Shown: piece after piece, positions 24,201 through 35,500 of the stretch
How positions within the stretch are numbered: the first letter of the stretch is position 1
Layout: each line of letters opens with the position of its first letter
Assembly: GCA_017311315.1 (NCBI GenBank)
Contig: CM029631.1
Location: 3,317,360 to 3,381,359, forward strand
Origin: Dendrocalamus latiflorus
Lineage: Eukaryota > Streptophyta > Magnoliopsida > Poales > Poaceae
Reading direction: 5' to 3'
Length of the DNA: 64,000 bases
Notes under the pieces: generated by a model
The model's database searches: none
What the model saw: only the letters and a program-made list of their open reading frames with translations
Told to the model about the DNA's origin: nothing
Program-made: the position numbers and the translations under genes

Positions 24201-25852
24201 GGACTACCAGCGCAGGGCTGAGATGGTCGAGCACTTCAACGGCGGCAACAGGTGGAAGAAGCGCGGCATTTCTTGCGTGCCGATCACGTACGAGGTGAGG
24301 CTCCGGCCGACTCCGGGGAAGGTGTCCATCTTGAACGATGGCTCCATCGCCGTCGAGGTCGGCGGCGTCGAGATCGGCCAAGGGCTGTGGACCAAAGTGA
24401 AGCAGATGACGGCGTTTGCGCTGGGGCAGCTGTGCCCCGACGGCGGCGAGGGCCTCCTCGAAAAGGTGCGGGTCATCCAGGCCGACACGCTGAGCATGAT
24501 CCAGGGAGGGTTCACAGGCGGGAGCACCACCTCCGAAACTAGCTGCGAGGCAGTTCGACAGTCGTGCGCTGCGCTCGTCGAGAGGCTGAAGCCTATCAAA
24601 GAGAACCTGGAGGCTAAGTCCGGCACGGCGCCATGGAACGCCTTGATTGCTCAGGTGAGGATAAGCCTTGTGAATTCTGATTCTGTCAGTAACATGCCAA
24701 GAATTGCAACTTGTTTAGTCTCTGAAGGTATTGCAAGTGGTAATTAATGGCATTTATCTGATCCTCGCTTGCAGGCAACTATGGCGAGTGTGAACTTATC
24801 GGCGCAAGCCTACTGGACCCCTGACCCAACTTTCTCAAGCTACTTGAACTATGGAGCAGCTATTAGTGAGGTAACCTGATCCAAAATGCAATGGCAATAC
24901 TGCAAATGCATTCTACCAAGTCGATCGAGTTGTTGCAGATCGCAGCTTCTCGTATGCTACATCCTGATGCATGTCTGATTGGAAATTTGCGTATGAACAT
25001 GGCAGGTGGAAGTCGATGTCCTGACAGGAGCAACCACGATCCTCAGGAGCGACCTCGTGTACGACTGTGGGCTGAGCCTGAATCCTGCCGTGGACTTGGG
25101 CCAGGTTAGTTCCAAGTTATACACTGCTTGTTGCAGATCATTGCGCAAAATAATAGGATTGATTCCTTATATGCCACTGAATATTTACGAAATCTCTCGT
25201 CGTCTCATTGTTGATTTACTCAGGTGGAAGGCGCATTCGTCCAAGGGATAGGCTTCTTCACGAACGAGGAGTACGCGACCAACTCCGACGGCCTGGTCGT
25301 CAACGACGGCACGTGGACGTACAAGATCCCCACGGTGGACACCATCCCCAAGCAGCTCAACGTCGAGCTCATCAACAGCGCGCGCGACCAGAAGCGCGTC
25401 CTCTCCTCGAAAGGTGAAGCTTTCTCTCTCATGATCTCGTTTCATCCCCTCGTACATTCTTGCAGGCTCTGTCAGTGTCAACTAACTGAGAACTCTACGA
25501 GTCGAGCTCATCAGCAATGGCTGCAACTGCAATCCTGACATCCTGTGATGAACGTTTGCTTGCAGCATCCGGTGAGCCGCCGCTGCTCCTTGCGGCCTCG
25601 GTGCACTGCGCGATGAGGGAGGCCATCAGGGCGGCCAGGAAGGAGTTCTCGGTGTGCACGGGGCCCGCGAACTCCCCGCTGACGTTCCAGATGGACGTGC
25701 CGGCGACGATGCCCGCCGTCAAGGAGCTCTGCGGCCTCGACGTCGTCGAGAGGTACCTCGAGAGCCTCACGGCCAGCCCAACCAAACACCGCGAAAGCGT
25801 GAAGAACCCTGCAGCGCCTTGTCCCGTGCATGAGGTTAAGTTAGCAGTGTAG
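15217..25852 (+). CDS. AO: Aldehyde oxidase (molybdenum cofactor, FAD, 2x[2Fe-2S]), 1379 aa
   Basis: This cytosolic molybdo-flavoenzyme oxidises aldehydes such as abscisic aldehyde and indole-3-acetaldehyde to acids. The exons are 15217-15364, 19450-21111, 21478-21740, 21882-22091, 22176-22394, 23689-24654, 24775-24870, 25006-25104, 25224-25413 and 25566-25852. All junctions are GT-AG and the sum is 4140 nt in frame. Iron-sulphur ligands are Cys47/52/55/77 (KLGCGEGGCGACVV) and Cys117/120 with 165/167 (SQCGFC, GNLCRC). The FAD domain shows ATIGGN at about residue 347. The molybdenum domain shows RRVGGGFGGKA (about 820-830), AMRGPG with Arg938, GGFTGGSTTSE, and the catalytic-type Glu1288 in SGEPPLLLA. 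Length and order match plant AOs. The start MGKAAAG is chosen by analogy with maize AO; upstream in-frame ATGs at 15208 and 15196 are possible. Xanthine dehydrogenase is less likely because the sequence follows plant AO throughout. Confidence 0.95.
15729..15872. repeat. Three tandem copies of a 44-50 bp unit in oxidase intron 1
   Basis: Units start at 15729, 15777 and 15821. Each reads GTTATCATTCATGCATCATC or a close variant, followed by CAAGAGAGG, a poly-T run and CTTTCTATC. Unit length varies mainly through the poly-T run. Confidence 0.8.
18480..18870. repeat. TTTCAT-rich dispersed repeat in oxidase intron 1
   Basis: The units AAGTTTCATAAGATTTCAGG and AAGTTTCATGATATTTCATG repeat degenerately. 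A leading stretch (TGAATTCATGAAGTTGAATT) parallels the block at 5190-5345, so both belong to one family. Confidence 0.65.
19081..19253. repeat. Tandem duplication of about 86 bp in oxidase intron 1
   Basis: Two copies of a unit reading ATGAATGGTGAATGATGCATC...GGTTCATCAAATAGTAAT...GATGTATC..CTTTTAGAATTC lie head to tail. They differ at scattered positions, so the duplication is not recent. Confidence 0.7.
22430..23660. repeat. Repeat-rich insertion in oxidase intron 5
   Basis: Intron 5 is 1294 bp, against 84-366 bp for most other introns of the gene. It contains a C-rich block (22480-22960), a 114-base unit at 23011-23124 recurring at 23491-23605 (TTTTTGTTGCATA, then ACCGACCGTACGA), and between them short CGACCATGG/CACGGTC tandem units (23109-23275). 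The right edge (GTCTGGACGCTAGCAACTCCC at 23620-23640) resembles the edge of the array at 37950. No transposase is seen. Confidence 0.6.
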
Positions 25853-26585
25853 AAACGAAATGGCATGTTTAATAGTATATGAGACGCGTGTAGTGAGATA
25901 AGCAAACGTTGGGGCACTACTGAACAATAGCCTGGTTCGCTGGCTTGTGTGCTGCTGTGATGTATAGAAGAGAGGTGATAATAAAGTAAAGAAGTCATGT
26001 GCCTTGGATTGGCTTTTGGTAATTTTGGTGGTGTTGTACCTCATCTGGTATGGCTATTTAGATCGGAATTGGATCGAACCAATTTGGCCTCGCCGGCCGC
26101 CGTTGGAGGTTGCGGCGTTGCCCTTGCCGGCCTGCCGTTCGTTGGTCCGGTGCTGGTTGGCAAAGAGTGGCGACGGGCGGCGCGTCCGGGCGCTCGGGGA
26201 GACAGATCGTCTCTGCTGTCGCCGCGGGGCATGCCTTGCAGCGCCGCGCCGCGCCGCGCGGACGCTGATGTCGCTCGGTTTTGCCGCTGCCGTTGGCCTG
26301 GCATTGGAATCTTCTGCCCGCCACCGCGGGCCTCGGGTTGCCGGAACGGTCTTCTTACTGCGCACCGTGCCGCTGCAAGGGAGTATTGGGTGTTGGAAAA
26401 ACGACACCGGATCTACACGTCCAAACTCAATATGACCGCTCTGCAGTTCCTACAACTACAGTGAAATGTAAGGAGGACAGGAAGAATCGTAATAAAAAAA
26501 TGAAAAACCTCTTGGGACGGCACAGTGTAATCTTCAGGAAGCTTTCAATTCTACGCAGACAACGAATTTTATTTATACACAGATT
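25853..26585. other. Tail-to-tail spacer between oxidase and peptidase genes
   Basis: It contains the oxidase 3' end, with AATAAA at about 25980 as a candidate polyadenylation signal, and the peptidase 3' end, with an inverted AATAAA near 26570. A GC-rich block at 26080-26400 is open in several frames, but no product is recognised. Confidence 0.5.
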
Positions 26586-29500
26586 TCATGGAGCCACGGG
26601 GAAACTGAGGTTTAACGGTTCGTTTCGTTGGCTGAATTCACCTCTAAGAACACCCGCTGCCCTCTGGATTGCCCTGGAGACTTTCCACATCTCGTGCTGC
26701 ACTGCCGCCTGCCGTTCTTTCACGCTCCGGTTGCTCGACCGAGAGATGGCGTCCGCGATCCCGGGAAAGAACGAGAGCTTGCTTTCGTAGTCCTCCGGAG
26801 GGGAGTACAACTGGGAATAAACACACAAAAAATGTTTCTGAAAAACATATTCTTCACCGCTGGTGCTAAGAACTATAATCTTGGACATTCTTTTTGAACA
26901 ATTGGTGCGGGGATGCTCACCAGATGCTTAAACCATCCTCTTCCTTGAAGTCCTTCCGCTTGCAGGAAGCTTCTTTCAGCAAGTAGAAGGCGGTCGTTCA
27001 GCAATCGCCGCCTCATCAGGGCGTTTCCATCGGGTATATCCAGCTGCTGTAGTTTCTGGATTTTGTTCCAAATCAACCAAAAAAAGGCCGCAACCAGTAA
27101 CAATAGATTACCACAGAGAATGTCAAACGCCAAATCCAAGTCACAAAAGAAATTAGTTCATTCATTGTGGAACTGGTAGTGGAAAAAAATATTGTACTAC
27201 ACAAATTTTCAAATGGCAAGGCTTCATCGCTAATTCGATGTGTCAGGTATGAAGACGATTAAGTTCAAAGAGTGTATTGCCCATATTTGAGGCACAAATG
27301 CAAATCCGCTTAAGCATTTGACTACCCCGATGCATATTTTTTTTCCCGATCACCAAGGAAACAACAAGGTACGATTACAATGTCCTAAGTCCAAACAAAA
27401 ACAGAGAACAGAGCGGTGTTCTAACACAGAACTACCACCATCACACTACCACGCTACACCTACTGGATTTGTGCAAACAAACAGAAAGAAGCCTGCTGCG
27501 CCCACAAGTGACACAACCAGAACACCCTTAAGCCAGACGGCTCACGGACTACCCAAATACACGAAAATAGAACTACAATAGAACAATACAAAGTGATAAA
27601 TATAATATGGAGAGCTTGAACATACCTTTGCCTCTTTCAGGACTTCCATGGCTGCGCCAGAAAGATCACTGACGGATCCATTCATCAAATTAACCGATTG
27701 GCTATTGTTCATCATGGCAGCAAATGCATCCGTATGCTCCTGTGATATTTTTAATTCAAATGTATATTAAAACAAATATACTATATTGAGATCATGTTAT
27801 CGGCAGTATTTATATATGACTTATTCTGTGTTTCATAGATCAGATTTGCTCAACTGGATATCTCCTTATTCAAGTTTGGTAATTATAGCGTTACTAGAGT
27901 TAATCCCTGCTCTACTCTTGAGGGTCAAGCCCCTGTTGGCATAAGCAATTCATGACTACTCGACATAAGCATAAATGTATGACCCCGTATGAATGAAAGA
28001 GAAAGGTAATGGCCAATCACACGAATATGCTTACAATAATTCTGAAAAGAATTGATGTACCTGCAACTGGGAGGCGTAAGTCTGATAATCAAAAGGCAGC
28101 ACAAGATCATCTGCCAAGCGGAGAGCTAGTAGTCCCCAAATTTCGGTGACTGATGAAGTGGGAAAACTAAATGAGTGCTCTGATGAGTATTACTACAAGA
28201 AATGCTTGCAACACATTATTTTTCAAGCACCAAAAAATCAAAAGCTACTAGAACTACATGTACAGTTTTGCAGGCAACAGTCCACGGCCATTCTTACTAT
28301 TGACCCATCTTGCATCAGTACATTCAAGTTACCATAATTTCGACCAACAAACTGTAATTGTAAGGCAATGTACCCTCCTTTTTTAATACAAAAATAATTT
28401 TAACAGATCATGTTGCTACTTACTAGCCAAATGGCGAAGAAACAATGGATCACCATGCTTTTCCATCCAAACATAAGAGTCAAGAGCAGTATGGTAGCCA
28501 GGAAATTCTGTATCAGTAGTACACTGGTTAGTAATGATGATTTACATCATATATCAAACGAATAAACAACAGACATGATAGGAAACGCTAGAGGCCGTAG
28601 AGCGAAGGAGAAATTGTGTGTGCCAACTTTAACCAGGGAAAACATCAAGAAATAAATGATAGATATACATAGCCTCGAAATTGCATTGTATAGCTCAAAC
28701 AAAATACTACAAGATGAGTAAGAAGTAATGATCCTAAAATTGTCTGTCTATTTTGACACGTCTGATTTTCAAAATATAGTATTTTCTCCTTTGGAAAGAG
28801 CCCCTTTTTTCTGTAACTACATATATGCTGAAGAGTAAGAGTAAGAAAATGGAAAGTTACAAGGAAATCTCTTTGAACCAAATATAAACAAGAATATACA
28901 AGCAACTATTGGATTAGACATGCTCAAACACCTTTTCCATAGTACAAGTCCACACAGGGAATTCCAGCATGATGTAGAAACGGAGAGAAGTCAGAATCAG
29001 TTCTGGCAAGTCTTTCTATCTGCAAATTGAGATAAACGTTAGATATAAAATAAAAATAGAACAAGTACGGTACCAATTGTCATTCAAATGAACTAGCTAT
29101 TTCTGTAAGGACATAGATATTAGTCCAAGCTGATCACAAATTGAAGAGAAACTGGGATGAAACAAAGGGATTTATAGGCAAATTCACATTCAAAGAGTGC
29201 ATAAGAACCAATGCTAACATGAAGGGGTGGAGCTAGAAAGAAAAAAAAATGATGGGGGATGGTGATGGTAATCGGGAGTGGCAGAACATGCCTGCAACCC
29301 AACAAGTATCTTTGTCTGCAACCCATTGAGTGTAGTATTTGCCCATACCAACCATCCGTCAGTCAATAATCAAGGCAAATGAATCTATGAGCTAGTGTGT
29401 CAAAAGATCATGTTTTTCAGACCTATGTGTAGGCCTCAAAGGGCGCTGCGGCTAATAACATAGAAGGGGTCAATTGGCAGTGGCACTCTGGTCTATGGTT

Positions 29501-32500
29501 GAGGGAGCAACTGGGTGATGGGCAATGGCATCTAATTGCACAGTCAGAGATGAAAACCTTAGTTATAAGAGTTGGAGCAATAAATAACACTTTGATGATC
29601 TCTGGCCAATGATTCATCACTCAACCCAATAAGTCCATCAATCAATCTAGACTGCTGACTATATGTTCTTATAACATCAAAATATAATACAAAAATTGTA
29701 TAGATCAACTAGTATGTACACAACTTTTACCGCAACTTGAATACCCATTTACTACAATTCTAGTTAAAATGTTATTACTTATTACATTTATGTTGCCTAC
29801 CTTATTCCACATTCCTATATAGAAAGTACGAATTTTAACTAGCACTAAATAAATTGCAAGGTGAGATCCGAGCCTTGTGTGCTCCACTTGATGGTGCCGC
29901 CCATATGAGTTGTGCTTCTCTTCTGCAACTGATGTGACTACCCATCACAAGTACCTTAAACTATGATGGCCACTTCATCTTTGGCAGCAGGAAAGGCAAT
30001 TTTGTCTACATGAAGGCGTCACCCCATAATGGTAAAGCCGGTAATAGGGGCAATTGACTGAAATTTTTTAGGGCTTGGGACTTTCAGTGGTGTTTATAGA
30101 ACATTTTCCATGGAGCAATCATGACAACATTATGGTGGAATGATACCAGGAACCAAGGTTCGGAAAACTGGCGGTTATTGGCCGGTAACCGGATTTCCTG
30201 GTGGGTACTGGGAAATAAAAAACCGGCTGGGTTTTTTCGATGTGCATTTATGTTTGTCTTTTATGACTGCGTAATGCACCTCCTAGGTTGGTTTAAACAT
30301 TTTTTGTGCTAGATTATCTGTTGTATGAGCTAAATATGCTTCAAAACACCCCAAATTCATTTTTTTTGTTTTCCCATTTTTTAGCGGTCTCTCTGGTTTT
30401 TTGTGCGGTAACCGGCCGGTTTTTCCCGTTACCGGTTTCAAATTCAAATTTCAAAACTTGAAATTTGGCCGGGTTTTCCGTTACCGGCCAGGAACCGGTA
30501 CCCCCCCCCCCCCCCCCGCGCCGGGATTTAGGCTGGTACCAGGTTTTTGATCCTTGCCATGAACATTAGAAGTTTTAATACATACTACTGGGTGGTTGAA
30601 TTGGTTTGCATGATAAGATAACCTCCTTGGAGGTATCATGTTTAAATCTTCGAAGGGGCAACTATTTTAAGCATATCCTATGCTATACGAGATGAGAGCT
30701 AAGAATATGGACCGAGTCAACACAATCTGGCCTGTTGGATCTATTGGAGCTGATTAACCATGAATTGAGGATGCATGCCAACTCACTGGACTTGGGCTGA
30801 GTTGTGAGGGCGTGGACCGGGGCAGGCACAAGGAGAACCGGGCAGTGGAGCTGGGCTGAGTGGTTGAGTTCAACCACATTGGCTCATTAGGGTTATCTCT
30901 TATATAAACAGACTCTTTGGGATTGGGCTATGCGCCCATGTGAGATCACATTGGGGCAAAGGCGGACTTGAGACGAAAAATGAGGGGGAAACCGGTCCAA
31001 ATGTCACAAAAATGGTCGCTAAGGCCAATTAATTGTTGACGATGGATAAACCATCACATGTACCACATTTAAAGTGGCTTTTTTAGCAGTTTTGACTTTT
31101 GAAAGATCAACCAGTCCAAAAATATAACTAGTCAACCTTTCCCGATTAATTGGTCAATTAACCCATTTATTCATAATGTCAACTAATTTATATGTGATAA
31201 TTGTAATTAGTTAGGGTAATCTTGGTGGCATCAAACATAGGCTATAGACTGCTTATTGGCTGTATATTGTATGAATTATACAAAATATGAACTTATTGTT
31301 TTTTGTTTGTTTGATTTTTGTATTATTAGTGTTCTAGTCAAGTAATATTTCTGTATCTTCTAGATAACAATATCGTGGATTTTTTTACCTATTTTAGTAA
31401 GGACCTACAAAGATAGAAGAATTGTTCAGATTAGAAGTATAAAATCATTTAAAATGGCAACTGGTGGTTTTCATATTTGTTTGGTATAGCTGTCATGTAG
31501 ACTACCGACTAGAATAAAAAGACAATCTCAACAATGTAGATTGTAGTAGCCAAATAAACATATGACATAACTATAGTTGGGACGGGGGATATGTCCTCCA
31601 ACTAGGATCTACATGGGCCCGCCCCTGCATTTGGGTCAATTGCACGCAATGATAGCACACTATATCCACCCCTATTAACTGTTATGAATAGCGTTTGTAT
31701 TCATCATGAGACCAATGGGCCAATATACTATATCCACCCCTATTAACTGTTATGAATAGCGCTTGTATTCATCATGAGACCAATGGACCAATATATATAC
31801 AAGTACATATATGACATATATGTAGGGAAACCCCTATACAACAGGAAAAACACATAGCTAATAATATACATCTCAAGCCCCCTCGAACTCATGATGGATC
31901 AATAACATGAAGTTTGGAGAGAAATAAGCTGTACTGGGCTCTGGTCTATGCCTTCATGAAGTTTGTCAACTGAAACTCTGAAGGCACATGCTGAAGAGTA
32001 ACAACCTGATCCTGCACATGTGTCCGCATGTAGGAAGCATCAACAACAATATATTTTGTAAGCTCATGCTTCACCAGATCTTTAGCAATGCTAATAGTAC
32101 CTGTACTATCAGACAAAAGAGGAGTCGGTGTAGAAACATAAACACCAAAATCCTCAAGTAACCTCCGTAGTTAACAAAGTCATATCTCGCAACTCAGCCT
32201 CAACACTCAAACAAGAAACCGCTATCTGCTTCTTAGTTTTCCAAGCAATAAGAGAACCATCAAGAAAAACACAATAGGCAGAGAGAGACCGGCGATCACA
32301 ATGATCACTAGCCCAGGTGGTATTAGAATATACTTGGAGCTGTAAAAAGCAGGAGTGAGGGAAAGAGACGGCGAGTGATGGTTCCACGAAGAAGATGACT
32401 ATAGTGGAGCCGAGTGGTAGCAGAGACAAATGGACTTAAGATATGCACAGGGTACGAAATGTCAGGATGAGTGACACCAAGATAAACAAAACTTCCAACA

Positions 32501-35500
32501 AGGTGACGACAGCGAATAGGATCAATAAGAGGCTCGCCATCAGTGGGCCGAAGATGAACATTAAGCTCCATAGAAATCTCAGCTGTGTACTGATCAGTAA
32601 GAGAAGCACGATTAAGAAGATTCTAGATACACTTTTCTTGGGATAGATATAACCCCTCAGACATAAAAATAACCTCAATCTCAAGAAGTAGCGAAGAGGA
32701 CCCAGACCAGACATGAGAAACTGATCACTAAGACGCTTCTTGACAAAAGTGATGTACTGAGAATCATCTCCAGTAGGGATCATATCATCAACATACAAAA
32801 GAAAAAACGTCCGACCACGAGGCGAAGTGTGAATAAAAAGAGCATGATCATGAGCACTGGCAGAGAAACCAGCTGCAGTGACAACAGAAGAGAAACGGTC
32901 AAACCAAGCACTAGGAGCTTGCTTGAGGTCGTAAAGAGATCAACGAAGGTGACAAACTATACCCTCAGGAACAGAATACCCCAGTGGTGACTGCATATAA
33001 ACCTCCTCACGTAGCTCACTATTGAGAAAAGCATTCTTGACATCAAGCTGAAAGATGAACCATGCCCAAACAAACGCCACAGCAAGTAGAGACTAGTGAC
33101 ATTGTGACAAAGTTCGATTGCAATGCAATCTCAATATGTATATACAGGGGGCAAATTTAAACTTCCTAATTCTTACATTGATGCCGCCGTTCATTGTATT
33201 CCATGTATCGTAAACTGTCTTTCCTTCAATGTCTGGATCCTTTACCTGGAAATAAAAAGTTTGAAATAGACTTAACTCATCTATCCATTCCAATTTTCCC
33301 ATACTGCAGTGACAATGATATTGTAAGTTTGTAACTATAACTGTAAGCATTCAGGCTAAGTAGTTTCAATCACATGCAAGCAAGAGGTCAGGTGCTAATA
33401 AAGGTTATTTTATAATGGAACCATGTAGTCCAAGAGACATTACTTCACTACAACAAAATTTCAGAATTTGATATGGTGAGCTGAAAGTGAACTTTAGTTT
33501 CTAACAAAAGCCCAAACTATAGAAGAATGCAAGACCAAAACATTTTCTCTCTACCTGTCTTGTAACATCAACCAAAAGCCTGTCCAACTGGGGAGTAGAA
33601 CCAGCAAAAAGCCCCATGCCTTGCACAGCACAATCAACATTCAAGTAAGCTACAGCTTTTGAATGCAGATCCCCAAGGTTATCTTCAACCCATTCAGTTG
33701 ACCCGATCTGGAAAAAAGAACCTTCAAAATATAGAAAAAAAAAAGTACACGTGGCAACAAGTAAATGAGTTCTTGGGAGTTGTAATAGAAGATGAGGTAA
33801 ATAAACCAAAAGAAGGCTCTGAAAGAAAATAAAATCTGAACAGGCCTAACAACTAGATAGCACATAGTACAACCTTGACCTTATTCAAGAGCAGAAAAAG
33901 GTGTTCCATGCAAATGATTTTCTATTTGCTAAAACTCAGAAAATGATTTGCAAATTGCAGATGATCCAATGGCAGAAATTTATAAAATTCAAATGTAAGG
34001 CTATGGTACACACAACTTTTAGTAAAAAAAAGTCCTAAAACTTTTACCCTCGCTATTTTTCCACTCCCACTTGTAAGATGATTAGTGGATGGTGGGAATG
34101 AGTATGTGAAGTCCATAATTTACATAATATACATGTACATATACCATAGTCACTCTCAACTTTAATCCACCTTATTCTAATACTTTGAATTGCAACAATT
34201 AAGATCATGTCACTATCAACTGCTACATCCTCACATGAGTATTTTGTGAGAAAACACATAAATTTGCTGATCGTTTAGGTTGCAGTCCCAAATTAGTGTC
34301 AACTAGTTTACCACCTTCTGTGATTTGCAGCACATGACCAACATGTCATAATGCTAAGGGTATATATGCAATTTTTAAATTGCTTGGGGGCATGTGTCCC
34401 CCCTTACATTTCTACATGCACCCGCCATTCATTAGTGTTGGCCCAAGGACAGAACCTGACGTACACACACGGTGGTCGAAAACACACACAAACACCTATG
34501 CTCCAACAAAACACACAAGTTTGCACTGCATCAATCCGCCACCTGCTTTTCCATTTTCTCATCTATTTATAGACTCTGATTACAGGTGTACAAGCTAAAA
34601 CTACCCAACTTTTCCGACCACGATCTCCATAACTCGCACACTCCCCACTACCCGTATGACTTGCTCCACTAACCATCACACTCGGTTTAGTGGATACAAC
34701 CGATCACATGCAAACTAACTGCTATCTGGCCTGGTGTACGACTGCACACAATCCTTTAGGTTCTGCTTCAAGTCCTTCGACCATGTCCTGTCGACCACAG
34801 TGCCTTGACCATGCCTCACGACCACGGCTGCTCGATGCCTTTGACCACGGTGCCTTCGATCGCTTCACCGACCACGGCTTGTCAATCAGTATCTCCGACC
34901 ACATAGGTCTTCCGAGCACCGACCGGTTCACTGTAGCTTACGAGTACCGACCATCGACTACTATAGCCACGACCAACTGTAGCTACGACTAGACCACTTG
35001 CTACAGTACTCCTCCCGAGTATCAACTGCTACGGTACTCCTACGAGTACCGACTACATCGGCTCATGACTACGGCCACTGCGTAGTTTGACTTACGACTA
35101 CGACCACCGAGTACTGGAACACACCAAGCACTCAATACGACCACGCAATACTCAACACACGAGTACTCGACTACGACCACGCAGTACTCAGCACATGAGT
35201 ACTCGACTACGACCACGTAGTATTCAGTACACGAGTACTCGTTACGACCACGCAGTACTCAACACATGAGTACTCGACTACGACCATAGTACTTGAACAC
35301 ACCGAGTACGCATAACAACAAGATTAGTTCCAATAGTTAGATGCCTCATGTTTATTCAGCAACATCGCCTCATCTTTCTTTGATATGAACTTACCATTCC
35401 AAATTCTTCGGCGTCCCAACTACAAAGAATAATGGTCCTCCGTGGTGTCCAGCCTGATTGCAGCATTATTCCAAGACGGCGAGCAACATCAAGAAGTGCA

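Larger units (their letters stand above)
29020..33176 (-). other. Intron 4 of the peptidase gene (4.2 kb), host of several insertions
   Basis: The intron joins MNGGIN to IERLARTDSDFS in frame. It contains a hAT-like MITE (30154-30556), a copia remnant (31640-33095) and a 66-base tandem duplication. The rest is AT-rich sequence in which nothing was recognised. Confidence 0.8.

Noticed and set aside
26004..26464. Membrane-protein-like frame MDWLLVILVVLYLIW between the oxidase and the peptidase
   Set aside because: The hydrophobic start is the 3' UTR of the oxidase read in frame. The rest is Arg/Ala-rich GC sequence without homology, and it runs into the peptidase 3' end.
34690..35330. CRISPR-like appearance of the CGACCAC repeats
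   Set aside because: Units vary in length and sequence, there are no unique spacers of constant size, and the context is a plant intron.
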